A stretch of 64,000 nucleotides of DNA from Planctomycetota bacterium (GTDB lineage: Bacteria > Planctomycetota > Phycisphaerae > Sedimentisphaerales > Anaerohalosphaeraceae). Positions 42,524 through 52,687 of this stretch are shown here, in pieces. Location: positions 42,809 through 106,808 of the forward strand of contig VRUI01000005.1 of the NCBI GenBank assembly GCA_019456225.1, in the 5' to 3' direction. Position 1 is the stretch's first letter. Every line of letters starts with the position of its first letter. The translations under genes were made by a program, and so were the position numbers. The notes beneath the pieces were generated by a model, which did no database searches, was not told where the DNA came from, and saw nothing but the letters and a program-made list of their open reading frames with translations.

Positions 42524-43339
42524 ATGCGGGCAAAAACCAGAGTACACAAAAAAACAAGAGCTTTTACACTAATCGAACTGCTGGTGGTTATTGCGGTTAT
42601 CACCATGCTTTTGTCGATGCTCATGCCGTCACTGAAAGCGGCCAAAGAAAAAAGCCGCCAGGTCGTCTGCAGCACCAATCTTCACACCCTGATAACCGCG
42701 TGGGAAATGTACTCCCAAAACAATAACTACAAAGTATGCCCTCCTTTTACAGGCGGAGCTGACGGAAGCTTCTTAAAAAAGAACTGGGTTAATGACGGCA
42801 TCAAAGGTAATTCAAATCCCAAAGGCGGTTCGGAATTCGCTATCAGGGACGGGTTGCTATGGCCTCAAGTAGGAGATATAAAAACTTATCATTGCCCCAC
42901 CGACAAAAGCAAAAGGTTTAGAAGCTATGCCCTGTCTTTCTCGATGGGCGGTGGACAGGGAGCGCCGTCCGGCGGAGGGCCGGGATCAAGAATTATCAGC
43001 AGAGACGGGATTAAGCCCGTAACCAAAGTTCCGCGAACCTCCGGAAAACTCGTCTTTATTGACTCCGAGCCCGGGTGCCTATGCAGTAACAAATGGATCG
43101 GCGGAAGCTTTATCCCTATGAAAGCAAATGTCCGGGAATGGAACAGGATCTCGGTCAGAAGCGATATGACTATGCGCCATAGCGGCGGATGTAACGTAGC
43201 TTTTGCCGATGGCAGCTGTAGCTCCTGGAAATGGAAAGATCCCGGAACGATCAATTTCATCAAGGACAAAACGATACTTGCACAGGGAGCTATCGGAAAC
43301 GAAGATTTTACAAAGGTGCTTAACGCCCTGACCCAATAG
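42524..43339 (+). CDS. Prepilin-like protein with H-X9-DG motif
   Basis: 271 aa. Type IV pilin-like leader (RAFTLIELLVVIAVITMLLS, with conserved F-T-L-x-E), then the DUF1559-like secreted domain: SRQVVCSTNLHTLITAWEMY, YHCPTD and RHSGGCNVAFADGS (H-X9-DG). Typical, highly multiplied planctomycete family; probably a cell-surface pseudopilin. Followed 46 bp later by 43386-44036, perhaps in an operon. Confidence 0.85.
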   Translation: MRAKTRVHKKTRAFTLIELLVVIAVITMLLSMLMPSLKAAKEKSRQVVCSTNLHTLITAWEMYSQNNNYKVCPPFTGGADGSFLKKNWVNDGIKGNSNPKGGSEFAIRDGLLWPQVGDIKTYHCPTDKSKRFRSYALSFSMGGGQGAPSGGGPGSRIISRDGIKPVTKVPRTSGKLVFIDSEPGCLCSNKWIGGSFIPMKANVREWNRISVRSDMTMRHSGGCNVAFADGSCSSWKWKDPGTINFIKDKTILAQGAIGNEDFTKVLNALTQ

Positions 43340-43385
43340 AAATGATAAGACGGCAAGGCCTTTAACCGGCATCAGGAAAATTCTC

Positions 43386-44036
43386 ATGTTCAAAATCCCC
43401 GAATGGAAATACCTTAAATACAAGATCCATCAAAAATGGACAGACATGACCGCCTCCAGGGGATATTCAAGCAAATCCTACAAAGGCGATTCTTTATTGG
43501 AGCGTCTGTCAGCACTTCGGATATTGCTCTCGACTCATCCGGTATTGAAGATTTCCATAGGCGCATTATGCGCAGTTCTGATAATTGTAACGCTCTGGAT
43601 ATCGCTGCCTTCCAGCGATAAAGAAATAATCAGCGACTCAAATATTTTGTGGTTCTACGACATAAACACCGCCAAACTCTTCACTAGCAACAAGATGGAC
43701 TTTCCGCCGATAGAAACCGACTCCGGTCCTCTGCCTGATGGAGAACCCGCCGGCGTTATAGCAAACGTGTTAACGTATGACCCAACCGGCAAGGACGAGT
43801 CACAGCAGTTCATAGCATTCCTGGAAAAACTAACCGAAAAAGGAAAACTTACCTGGACAGAAGCATTAGAAACCGACTCCCTGGAAGAGATGCAATGGGA
43901 GACAGACAGGCTGATAAAAAAACCCGAAGATAAGGAATGGGTCGAAGCTGACAGCCCCAGGGGCATCTACATTCGCAGTATCGTAACCAAACCAAACGAA
44001 AAGGGACAAATCCCAGAATACGTAAACCCAGACTAA
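43386..44036 (+). CDS. Single-TM protein, unknown
   Basis: 216 aa. A basic N-terminus of ~55 residues, one membrane helix (KISIGALCAVLIIVTLWISL), and an extracytoplasmic domain reading ILWFYDINTAKLFTSNKM, then GVIANVLTYDPTGKDE. Pattern similar to small planctomycete membrane proteins found next to prepilin-like genes, but not assigned to a family. Same strand as the prepilin-like gene upstream. Confidence 0.65.
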   Translation: MFKIPEWKYLKYKIHQKWTDMTASRGYSSKSYKGDSLLERLSALRILLSTHPVLKISIGALCAVLIIVTLWISLPSSDKEIISDSNILWFYDINTAKLFTSNKMDFPPIETDSGPLPDGEPAGVIANVLTYDPTGKDESQQFIAFLEKLTEKGKLTWTEALETDSLEEMQWETDRLIKKPEDKEWVEADSPRGIYIRSIVTKPNEKGQIPEYVNPD

Positions 44037-44096
44037 TTCCTAATCGCTGTTGAGCGAAGCGAAATCCGCCTTTGGCGGACTAATCGCTGAACAATT

Positions 44097-44726
44097 ATGA
44101 AAAGAAAAATTGTTGTTGCTACTACTAATACGGGCAAGATCGCTGAACTTTCCGCGATGCTGGACGCTGACGTCCAGTGGCTCTCGCTTGCCGATTTTGA
44201 AGGTATACAGGAAGTACCCGAAGACGGGGCTACCTTTGCAGAAAACGCCCGAAAGAAAGCACTCGGTTACGCCGCCGCAACCCGTTGCTGGGCCATCGCC
44301 GACGATTCCGGTCTGTGTGTTGACGCATTGGACGGGGCGCCCGGAGTACATTCGGCGAGATTTTCCGGTCCGAAGATCGAAGGCGAGCAGCGAGGACTCA
44401 TCGATCACCGCAACATCGAAAAACTGCTCGACCTGATGAAAGACGTACCCTCCGAGAACCGAACGGCGCGGTTTATATGCTCGATATGCCTGGCAAAACC
44501 CGACGAAGTGCTCGCCGAAACAGAAGGCAAATGCCAGGGGATGATCGCCAAAGAAGAGATCGGCGAAAACGGATTCGGTTACGACCCGGTTTTCTTTGTT
44601 GAAAGCCTGGGCAAAACCCTGGGCCAGGCATCAAGCGAAGAAAAAAACAAAATCTCCCACAGAGGAAACGCCATCAGAAACCTGCAACCCATCCTCGAAA
44701 AGCTGCAACTGCCCACAAACGAGTAA
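44097..44726 (+). CDS. rdgB: XTP/dITP diphosphatase (RdgB/HAM1)
   Basis: 209 aa. Hydrolyses non-canonical purine nucleoside triphosphates such as dITP and XTP to monophosphates, keeping them out of DNA. Seen: VVATTNTGKIAELSAML at the start, VPEDGATFAENARKKA, ADDSGLCVDALDGAPGVHSA and GFGYDPVF, all signature segments with the metal-binding Glu/Asp residues. Full family length. Confidence 0.95.
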   Translation: MKRKIVVATTNTGKIAELSAMLDADVQWLSLADFEGIQEVPEDGATFAENARKKALGYAAATRCWAIADDSGLCVDALDGAPGVHSARFSGPKIEGEQRGLIDHRNIEKLLDLMKDVPSENRTARFICSICLAKPDEVLAETEGKCQGMIAKEEIGENGFGYDPVFFVESLGKTLGQASSEEKNKISHRGNAIRNLQPILEKLQLPTNE

Positions 44727-44732
44727 CGTCTG

Positions 44733-44942
44733 TTATAGTATCAAACGGTAGTCGGGCAGAGGAGAAATAGTACTCACATTGCCCCACCAGGCAAGCAGAA
44801 ATAGCGTTGCAAGAATCATCGTAATTGCCACGAGAGCCCAGAATCCTTCGCTGTGTACGAGGTGATTTATATTGACAACCGAGTCGCGCCTTTGGGGCAA
44901 ATGCATGTGATGAAGCCAGTTTTTTACTGATATATAGTGCAT
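44733..44942 (-). CDS. Small single-TM protein
   Basis: 69 aa. An excellent ribosome-binding site (AAAGGAGG, six bases before ATG 44942) supports it. One helix (FWALVAITMILATLFLLAWW) near the C-terminus. The N-terminus contains several His (LHHMHLPQRR). Convergent with rdgB, with a 6-bp gap. No family recognised. Confidence 0.65.
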   Translation of the reverse strand: MHYISVKNWLHHMHLPQRRDSVVNINHLVHSEGFWALVAITMILATLFLLAWWGNVSTISPLPDYRLIL

Positions 44943-45066
44943 AGCAACCTCCTTTCACAACACTCTTACTTGCATTTATACGAGTCGGCCACAAGAAATG
45001 TTCAGGCAAAAACACCCCCGAAAAGCCCGATAAAAACCAACTCAGCATAAACAATTATAACAATAA

Positions 45067-46746
45067 TCAATTGAGATCACGCAACCAGTTGGCCGCCATC
45101 AAAGCGAAATCCTGCAGATCAATTTTACCATCGGAAAGTGATGTGGGAGCTATGTCGCACAGGTAATTGAAATTTGCATCACCACTGGACGACAGCCAGG
45201 CCTGCATAAACACAGACAAATCCTGCATATCAACAACCCCGTCAACCGGATCGGGAGCAATGTCACCTGCAAGCGTAGTCGGCGGTGTGGTGATCAACTC
45301 AAGCTCAAGCGACGGGTCATCCTGCAAAAACATCCCACCGCCGCGAAGCACCATGTTGTACTCATTGAAAAGATTCATCCCGATAATCCCGTCAAGCGTA
45401 CCCCCCTCTGGCGAAGAAATATCAAGTAGAATAACCGGAACATTAGTGAACTTCAGTCTCTCGCCCAAAGCCGGAATCTCGATCTGATCAATATAATAAC
45501 CGTTAATTTCAGCAACCTCTCCAGTGACGCCTTCTATGTCGACAATGAATTCCGGATCATTCGGATTTATTCCCAGCAATGACGCAATCCTCTTGCCGAT
45601 TACTGTTACCTGGGCACCGGTGTCCAGCATAAACCTGTCTTCATGATAGGTATACCCATTTTCATCGTCCATTTTGACAGCATGAATAAAAAATAAACTT
45701 TGCGATAAGTTACCCATAATAACCGATGGAGTTGATGGCCCCGAGTCGGGCGAAAAAATGTCGAACGAAGGGAAATAAGAAACGTCATAAGCACCCAAAG
45801 GACGAAGTTCAAGCGGAACTTTTATCGGGTAATCCGGGATATTGGGATCATCTATTTCATCGGGATCATCATATTTGGTGCGATATAACTCAATATCCGG
45901 AGCAGTGTAATTCTTTCCGTTGTAGTGTACCGAGATCGGATGGTCATTCTTGAATACCGTCGTATAAAAGAAGGCCATTGGCGAACCTATCGCAGTCGGA
46001 AGCTCCGGAGCACCCGGTTCGGGCGGAAAGCCTACGACCACTGATATATTACTTTCGCCAACAAGCCTGGACGTATCCAGAGTCATTGGAGTTGCCCCAG
46101 AGTCAATCGCATCGAGCCCCGAGACATAGAGAGCAAGCGGGTACGTAATCCACGCTAACACCTCATCGTTAACACCGGAGATCGGAATAATATTTCCACC
46201 GTCATACTCTTCGTCAATATTAAGAATTTGCGAAGCCTCGTAACCAATTAGAAAGGTACTTGCCCCGGTATCGAAAAGACCTATCGCAAAATCTGTCTGC
46301 GGGTTATTCGGCAGAAAATTCCCTCTAACCGTAAGTTCCTTAACTGCACTGAAGGGTTTAAGTAGGTCATTCTCATTCGTTTGATCCGTCGCAGAAACCG
46401 CGATCCACGGAATAAAACCGTTGACTGGAGGGGATTCGATGGTATTTACGAAAACGTTACCGGGGTTGACCGTTGGAGCCTGAATCGACACAGAATCACT
46501 GCTTAGAAGATTTGCTCTATCCGGGCGTTGTTTTTTTTGCATATTCCTCTTGACGCGGCTTTTCTTTTGGCGGCGGGTATACACCTCTTTGCCTGGCGGG
46601 TAATAAATTGCCTTTATCCGCCTGCCTGCACCGGCACGAAGATCGACCTGCTTGCTTTTCCAGCCCCGACGGTCCGATGCCGAAGCAAAAGAGGCCAAAA
46701 ACAGCAATAATAACACAAAAATCGGAAAAAATCTGCGAATTGACAT
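45067..46746 (-). CDS. Retropepsin-like aspartyl protease with dockerin repeats
   Basis: 559 aa from the ATG at 46746 (AAAGG upstream, signal peptide RRFFPIFVLLLLFLASFASA); a longer frame from 46812 would hide the signal. Two retropepsin-like halves, each with a catalytic DTGA: AIGLFDTGASTFLIG (about residue 175) and RFMLDTGAQVTVIG (about 390). The C-terminus holds dockerin-type Ca-binding repeats: DPVDGVVDMQDLSVFMQAWL and LSDGKIDLQDFALMAANWL. Probably secreted and cell-surface attached. Two DTG sites in one chain resemble a pepsin-like duplicated arrangement. Confidence 0.8.
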   Translation of the reverse strand: MSIRRFFPIFVLLLLFLASFASASDRRGWKSKQVDLRAGAGRRIKAIYYPPGKEVYTRRQKKSRVKRNMQKKQRPDRANLLSSDSVSIQAPTVNPGNVFVNTIESPPVNGFIPWIAVSATDQTNENDLLKPFSAVKELTVRGNFLPNNPQTDFAIGLFDTGASTFLIGYEASQILNIDEEYDGGNIIPISGVNDEVLAWITYPLALYVSGLDAIDSGATPMTLDTSRLVGESNISVVVGFPPEPGAPELPTAIGSPMAFFYTTVFKNDHPISVHYNGKNYTAPDIELYRTKYDDPDEIDDPNIPDYPIKVPLELRPLGAYDVSYFPSFDIFSPDSGPSTPSVIMGNLSQSLFFIHAVKMDDENGYTYHEDRFMLDTGAQVTVIGKRIASLLGINPNDPEFIVDIEGVTGEVAEINGYYIDQIEIPALGERLKFTNVPVILLDISSPEGGTLDGIIGMNLFNEYNMVLRGGGMFLQDDPSLELELITTPPTTLAGDIAPDPVDGVVDMQDLSVFMQAWLSSSGDANFNYLCDIAPTSLSDGKIDLQDFALMAANWLRDLN

Positions 46747-47186
46747 ATAAAAACCTTTCAACTGCCTAAAAAGGCACAGCCCCATACAAAGCGAGATTGC
46801 CGCCAAAAACACGACCGCAATATCACACCTTTACAGCAGACATTATACCATTTTCACCTGCCAAAAAGCAAGTCAAAAATATATCATGGAAAATGAAGAA
46901 ACCAGATGCCCTCTATTTCCCCGGTGGTCAAAGGGCACATTGCCAATATTGCTGGAATTTCATATAGTCAAGAGCTTGAAAAAGTTTACCACTTTTTACC
47001 GTTTTTTACCGGTTTTACGTTTTGCGGAATTTTCTGTGTCCAGTTTTACCTATTTAATGTACGCTTTTTATTATTGGGGTTTACTATTCAGCCATGGTGT
47101 TATATAATAGTAAGCAAGTTTATTGGCATAGCTGACCAGAGCTATACAAAAATAAGTAGGAAATACTCGTTGAAAGGAATGTCAGC
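46747..47186. other. 440-bp intergenic region
   Basis: Divergent promoter region between the retropepsin-like gene and the methyltransferase. Short frames here (up to ~120 codons) have no family signal. Nothing else supported. Confidence 0.5.
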
Positions 47187-48134
47187 TTGCCTAAAGAAGC
47201 TATGCAAAAGCGTTTTGAATATCCGAAGTCCCTGCCGACAGTACCGGTTGAATTGCAAGACCTGGGACAGGTATTAGATTGGATATCTGTAATCACAGAC
47301 CGTGACAGGGAACAGGTGCTTAAACTGTTAAAGGCTGAGCATATGCAGCCTGGCAGCAATGTAAGGCGGGCATTTGCCAAAGCTAAACTGAAGAGATATT
47401 GCTGGAGCGAGGAACTTGACCAATTTTATGATCAAACCGATTCATTTCTGTACGAACTTCTGATATGGAATCTGAACAAGCTCAAGAGACAAATGCGGCG
47501 ACGGATCAAACGTTACCTGTGTTGTGGATATGACCGCGTCCTAAAGATTTTGGTGACAGGAGATGGGCTTGGGATTGATGCACTGTATCTAACCCAAATG
47601 GGACATGAGGTTACATATTTTGAAGTCGGATCTTATTCCAGGGCCTTTGCTAAGAAGTTGTTTCAGCAGGCCAATGCAGATGTTACGATATTAACCAATC
47701 CGTCCCAGATCAAGCATGAAGGATATGACATGGTATTATGTCTGGATGTATTGGAGCATGTGTTGGAGCCGGAATGGATGGTAAGTCAACTGAGTAATTA
47801 CCTGCGTTATGGCGGCAATTTGATCACGCATGCTCCCTTTTATATGATCCACAAGAACTATCCGACCCATCTTAAGGGTAATAGGAAGTACTGCGGCAAT
47901 CTGAAGCTGTATGAGAAGCACAGTCTTCGGCTGGTGGATGGAGCATGGTCATGGTGCCCACTGGTATTTGAGAAAGTTGGCCCTGATAGCAAAATCTGTA
48001 GAAAGGATAGATTTCGGCGGCTGGTGTTGCAATTGACAGGTTTGTATATTCTGCTGGGCAGGATTTCGGTGTTGCCGTTCCTGTGGATCCACTCCATGCG
48101 GCGTCGAAAGAGTCGGTGGTTTGGTGAGAGATAA
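47187..48134 (+). CDS. Class I SAM-dependent methyltransferase
   Basis: 315 aa with a TTG start (AAAGGAA upstream). SAM fold: KILVTGDGLGIDALYL (motif I), TYFEVGSYSRAF (acidic end of β2), and YDMVLCLDVLEHVLEPEWMV followed by GGNLITHAPF (motifs II-III). About 100 N-terminal residues are helical and specific to this protein. A basic C-terminus with a hydrophobic stretch (LTGLYILLGRISVLPFLWI) suggests membrane association. Substrate unknown; lipids or surface glycans are possible. Confidence 0.8.
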   Translation: MPKEAMQKRFEYPKSLPTVPVELQDLGQVLDWISVITDRDREQVLKLLKAEHMQPGSNVRRAFAKAKLKRYCWSEELDQFYDQTDSFLYELLIWNLNKLKRQMRRRIKRYLCCGYDRVLKILVTGDGLGIDALYLTQMGHEVTYFEVGSYSRAFAKKLFQQANADVTILTNPSQIKHEGYDMVLCLDVLEHVLEPEWMVSQLSNYLRYGGNLITHAPFYMIHKNYPTHLKGNRKYCGNLKLYEKHSLRLVDGAWSWCPLVFEKVGPDSKICRKDRFRRLVLQLTGLYILLGRISVLPFLWIHSMRRRKSRWFGER

Positions 48135-48228
48135 GACCTGCCTGTTGTAACGAATCACAGATCACTGATGAAGTTAGGGTGACCTGCTATAAAATACCCA
48201 TACTGAGTACTTTAAGAGGAGTTTTATT

Positions 48229-49758
48229 ATGCTAGCACGACTTTACAGTGTCACACTTGAGGGTATCGAAGGTATCGTTTGCGAAGTTGAGATCGACATC
48301 GCCCGCGGCGGTCTGGACAAGCCCATGATCGTCGGCCTGCCCGATGCAGCCGTCAAGGAAAGCGTCGAACGCGTCCGCAGCGCGATCGTCAATTCCGGAT
48401 TTTCCTATCCCGATACCGAGTCGCTGGTAAACCTCGCCCCTGCCGACATCAAAAAAGTCGGCCCTGCTTTCGACCTGCCGATCGCACTGGGAATGCTTCA
48501 TTGCAGCGGAGGGCTGGTCAGCGAAAACATCAGGAAATTCGTCATCGCAGGCGAACTGGCATTGGACGGTCGCGTCCGCCCGATCAACGGGGTACTGTCG
48601 ATGGCTATGACCGCCGAGCGAAACGGATTTTCCTGTATTATCGTCCCGCTGGAAAACGCCGAAGAAGCCGCCGTTGTTCAGAACATCGACGTCTACGGAG
48701 TAGGTTCGCTCGCCCAGGCAGCCGGTTTTCTCTCCGGCGAAATGCCGCTGGAGGCGTCAAGTGTAGACATGGAAAAAATGCTGACCGTCGCCTCGGAATA
48801 CGACGTAGATTTCTCCGACGTCAAGGGGCAGGAATCGGTCAAACGAGCACTCATAATAGCTGCCGCCGGCGGACACAATGTTATGATGATAGGCTCGCCC
48901 GGGGTTGGAAAAACGATGCTCGCCCAGCGGCTTGCTACGATTTTGCCGCCGCTGACACTGGAAGAATCGCTTGAGACGACGCGTATTTATTCGTCGGTAG
49001 GCCTGCTCGACAAGGAACAGGCCCTCATCGCGCGCCGCCCGGTAAGATCGCCGCATCACACCGCCAGCGGACCGGCACTAGTCGGCGGAGGATCCACCCC
49101 CCGCCCCGGCGAACTGTCCCTGGCTCATCACGGGATACTCTTTCTTGACGAATTCGCGGAGTTCCCGCGCAACGTACTGGAAATGATCCGCCAGCCGCTC
49201 GAAGACGGATCGGTAACGGTATCACGAGCGAAAGGAACTGTAACATTTCCAGCGCAGATCATGCTTGTCTGCTCGATGAACCCGTGCAGATGCGGATACT
49301 GGGGAACAAACACCAAAGAGTGCAAATGCACGCCGCGGCAGGTCGAACAATACATGTCAAGAATCAGCGGCCCGCTGCTCGACCGCATCGACATCCACAT
49401 AGACGTGCCCGCCGTCAATTTCTACCAGCTCCACGACAAACGCACAGGCGAAAATTCCGCGACCATACGCCAGCAGGTCCTAAACGCCAGGCACCGGCAA
49501 GCAGCAAGATTCGGCGGAAACAGACTCATCACAAACGGAACAATGACACACCGCCTCGTGGAAGAACACTGCAAACTCGACGAAACATCCGCCGAGATGC
49601 TGAGATGCGCAATGACAGAATTTGCGCTGAGCGCCCGAGCACACGACAAAATCTGCAAAGTAGCAAGAACAATAGCCGACCTCTGCGAATGCGAAAACGT
49701 ACAACCAGACCACATAGCAGAAGCAATAAGCTACAGAAAGCTGGACAGGAAATTATAA
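48229..49758 (+). CDS. comM: YifB/ComM-family AAA ATPase
   Basis: 509 aa. N-terminal Lon-like S16 fold (GLPDAAVKESVERVRSAIVN), Walker A IGSPGVGKTMLAQRL, FRSPHHT-type segment (VRSPHHTASGPALVGGG), Walker B GILFLDEFAEFPRNVLEMIR and the Cys motif CSMNPCRCGYWG. The related ComM is a branch-migration helicase that helps integrate DNA during natural transformation. ATG at 48229 follows AGAGGAG. Transformation competence itself is not shown here. Confidence 0.93.
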   Translation: MLARLYSVTLEGIEGIVCEVEIDIARGGLDKPMIVGLPDAAVKESVERVRSAIVNSGFSYPDTESLVNLAPADIKKVGPAFDLPIALGMLHCSGGLVSENIRKFVIAGELALDGRVRPINGVLSMAMTAERNGFSCIIVPLENAEEAAVVQNIDVYGVGSLAQAAGFLSGEMPLEASSVDMEKMLTVASEYDVDFSDVKGQESVKRALIIAAAGGHNVMMIGSPGVGKTMLAQRLATILPPLTLEESLETTRIYSSVGLLDKEQALIARRPVRSPHHTASGPALVGGGSTPRPGELSLAHHGILFLDEFAEFPRNVLEMIRQPLEDGSVTVSRAKGTVTFPAQIMLVCSMNPCRCGYWGTNTKECKCTPRQVEQYMSRISGPLLDRIDIHIDVPAVNFYQLHDKRTGENSATIRQQVLNARHRQAARFGGNRLITNGTMTHRLVEEHCKLDETSAEMLRCAMTEFALSARAHDKICKVARTIADLCECENVQPDHIAEAISYRKLDRKL

Positions 49759-49810
49759 TACTTGACGATTGATCTTTGGATGCGTTTCAGCACATGCAGT
49801 TGTCTATGCC

Positions 49811-52447
49811 CTAAACCTCTTTCAACCAGTTCATTGCAAAGATCGCGAAATCCTGCATATCGATGACGTCATTATCGACAAGGTCGGTTCCATCGCACTC
49901 GGTACACGTCTCAAGCCAATGGCCCGCCATGATGATCAGGTCGTCGGCATCGACATCGCAATCCAGGTCGAAATCACCGTCAAACACTACGGGGTTTGCC
50001 GCCATCACGCTGACATCGTCAATATTCCATCCCGAGTAGTGCCACCTCGGATCTGTCGTACCCATACCCCAGCGGACATAGACCGTCGGCTGACCATCGG
50101 CAAAGGCGGAGATGTCATACGTCTGCAGCGTCCATTTGGAATCGGTTATCTCCGATGAGTTTTCCCATACCATATTCCAGGTGGAACCATCATTGGAAAC
50201 TTCAATATACGCATGGTCATACTGCGGCGACTCGACATTGAGCCAGCGGTAGAAACTAAGTACAACGTTATTGACACCGCTGCAATCTATTGCCGGTGCA
50301 GCCGCCCATTCTGTCGAATTCATTTTCTTGTAATCACCCGACAGGTTGTAACCGATAACCTTTGAGCCTGTTTTGCCGGCTGTAGGATCAGGATTACCGT
50401 AAGACCCGCCTTTACCTTCCGGTTCGCCCCATTGCCAGTCCGGTCGACCTTTGTGCCCGCTGAACGTCCACCCGGGGTCGGTGTCCATATTTGCCGAGTA
50501 CACAAGATCGACAACGCTAACGGTAACGACTGCCTCGTTCGAGTCCCCGCCATCCGGCGACGTACCGCCGTCGTTTACGACAAAATCAAAAGTTGCGGCA
50601 AGGCGACAATTTGAACGCGGGGTATAAATGACCTCGTTTTCATTGTTGGCCAATATATGCGGCACCGAACTGATCGCGACGCCATGTTTGTCGGTAAAAC
50701 TGCCGTGGTTAGGCAGCGAGACAATTCTAAAAGTAAGCGCCGAAGGAGGACTCGGCCTGGAATCATCGACTGCCTGCAGGCGGATCGTCAGGGGAGTATT
50801 GACGCCGGTGAAAACATCCACATCATAAGCCTGCGGCGGCAACGGTGTTACTCCGTCGTCATAAGTAAAAGTCATAGACTCGCCAGCCGACGAAATACCC
50901 CTGATAGTATTATCAGTAACCATTATATTGCCCGATTGATATGCATGCGTATTCGGTATCGTCGCCGGCGATATTTCCGAGACGCCACCTGCGTGATAAA
51001 CGTCACCCGCATCGCCGCGGTTATTGTTTTTTTCAAGATTATAGTTTCCGTCAGCTTGCAGTACAGCTATACGATAATGGTTGCCGTTGCCCGGCCAGCC
51101 GCTTTGTCCGGGGTACCCCTCGGTAATATCGTCGGCTTGTTCGTCAATATGATAGATACAAAGCCCGCCCTGCGGTATAGCTGTTTCAATTCCGGCCGGC
51201 TGGCGATTTTCGATCAGAAGATATTCGCCGGACGGATAGTTATTGTTTATGCGGTAAACCTCCGCATTCGTTTCTGCCTGGTTGATGGTATAAGTACCGG
51301 CAGTATCGATCACCGTCGGCGTTATCCACCCAAGCTCGATCTTACTCCACGCAGAAAAATGCGGCGGATGAAGCTGCGAGTTATCAAACCCCCACGAGTT
51401 TGCCATCATCCCCCACGAGCCGATTCCCTCACCGGAACCGTCTGTGTCGTACAGATCCGGCAAACCAAAGAAATGCCCCAACTCGTGGGCGATAACTCCA
51501 AACCGAACAATATTCGTCCCACTGGTTCCCCAAAGCGCAGGCTCGGTATGATAATCATAAACCCTTACGCCTTCGTCGCTGGTCCACTCACCGGCGGCAA
51601 GCGCCCACAAAGACCAGCGGTGAGACCATATCCAACCACCGCTGCCGCCGCCGGTCTCGGCGCCATAACCGGAATGAATAAAAGTGATCGCATCGATATA
51701 CCCATCGCTATCGTTATCAAACTGTGAAAAGTCAACGAGCGGATCGACCAGATCAAGAGCATCTTCCACCATCCCCTGGGCGTTTCTTGGATATGAACCG
51801 GTTCCGTCGTTGTTGTTGGCATAATATGCTTCTGTATTCGGAAGCGTTACCCATGCGGTCACCGTACTGTCCAGCGTCATCGCACCGTAAGAATTTTCAA
51901 GGTAGAGATCTTTAACGCTGCCGGTCGGAGCAAGCGTAGAATGTCCGCCGACCTGGTTGAAGAGAATGTCATAGTCACTCGACGGACGCGCGTTACTGGT
52001 GATCGTGTGGTCACTGAACAAACAAAGGACTACAAGGTTTTTTACCGTACCGGCCGGTGCGATTGCGGCAGGCGGCACTACAGACTCCTCACCCAATATA
52101 TTGGAAGAAGCAAGACTCTTTCGAACTCCGGCCGTTGGTAAGATCCTCTTTTTCAGGCCCGCCGCCTTCGGATTGTCGACCCCGACAGACAAAGCGGTTG
52201 GTTTTAGCCTGCCGGTTGAGTCAAGCTGACCATAAGCATACCTCTTGTTATCGCGAACGACTGTATACCCTTCAACGTCTTCAAACCAGTGAAATCGTTC
52301 GTCACCGCGAATATGAAGACGAATCTTTTTCCCATCAGGCTGCTGCACTTCAAAAGCAACCGGATTGGCAGATATCGCAAAAACCACCTCACAAACCAAC
52401 AATGAAGTGATCAAACTCATAAAAAATGTATTTTTTGAAAAAAACAT
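49811..52447 (-). CDS. Secreted M6-family metalloprotease with dockerin
   Basis: ~878 aa. Signal peptide (FFMSLITSLLVCEVVFA), propeptide, then the M6 catalytic domain with zinc motif FGVIAHELGHFFGLPDLYD (HExxHxxGxxD) and the conserved Met-turn SWGMMANSWG. A cadherin-like/VCBS-type β domain, a MAM-like sandwich (WAAPAIDCSGVNNVVLSFYR) and a C-terminal dockerin (DLDCDVDADDLIIMAGHWL plus a second repeat) follow. Relatives include immune inhibitor A-type proteases. ATG 52447 is favoured over GTG 52453 because of AGGG spacing. Confidence 0.9.
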   Translation of the reverse strand: MFFSKNTFFMSLITSLLVCEVVFAISANPVAFEVQQPDGKKIRLHIRGDERFHWFEDVEGYTVVRDNKRYAYGQLDSTGRLKPTALSVGVDNPKAAGLKKRILPTAGVRKSLASSNILGEESVVPPAAIAPAGTVKNLVVLCLFSDHTITSNARPSSDYDILFNQVGGHSTLAPTGSVKDLYLENSYGAMTLDSTVTAWVTLPNTEAYYANNNDGTGSYPRNAQGMVEDALDLVDPLVDFSQFDNDSDGYIDAITFIHSGYGAETGGGSGGWIWSHRWSLWALAAGEWTSDEGVRVYDYHTEPALWGTSGTNIVRFGVIAHELGHFFGLPDLYDTDGSGEGIGSWGMMANSWGFDNSQLHPPHFSAWSKIELGWITPTVIDTAGTYTINQAETNAEVYRINNNYPSGEYLLIENRQPAGIETAIPQGGLCIYHIDEQADDITEGYPGQSGWPGNGNHYRIAVLQADGNYNLEKNNNRGDAGDVYHAGGVSEISPATIPNTHAYQSGNIMVTDNTIRGISSAGESMTFTYDDGVTPLPPQAYDVDVFTGVNTPLTIRLQAVDDSRPSPPSALTFRIVSLPNHGSFTDKHGVAISSVPHILANNENEVIYTPRSNCRLAATFDFVVNDGGTSPDGGDSNEAVVTVSVVDLVYSANMDTDPGWTFSGHKGRPDWQWGEPEGKGGSYGNPDPTAGKTGSKVIGYNLSGDYKKMNSTEWAAAPAIDCSGVNNVVLSFYRWLNVESPQYDHAYIEVSNDGSTWNMVWENSSEITDSKWTLQTYDISAFADGQPTVYVRWGMGTTDPRWHYSGWNIDDVSVMAANPVVFDGDFDLDCDVDADDLIIMAGHWLETCTECDGTDLVDNDVIDMQDFAIFAMNWLKEV

Positions 52448-52609
52448 AGCCACAGACCCTCACATCTAAAACACCTATTTTACCAAAAAAACATAAAAAT
52501 TGCCAGAAAAATCCCTCCATAACTTATATCTCTGGCAACAATATAGCAGGCTCAGGCTCGTTTTTGTTACTATTTACCAGGGGACTACATGGCCTTTAAC
52601 CTGTTTTTC

Positions 52610-52638
52610 TTGACTTCTATGCCGATTTATGTTAAGAT
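52610..52638 (+). promoter_or_regulatory. Sigma70-type promoter
   Basis: TTGACT (52610-52615), 17-bp spacer, TAAGAT (52633-52638), 50 bp before the PEP-CTERM-like gene. Confidence 0.65.
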
Positions 52639-52687
52639 AGGTAAGTTGGATGATGGATCTATTTACAATTTTTGAAAGTGTCTATTT

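Noticed and set aside
50657..51727. 356-codon open frame on the plus strand
   Set aside because: Fully antisense to the M6 protease gene, with no family signal; a shadow of its codon bias.
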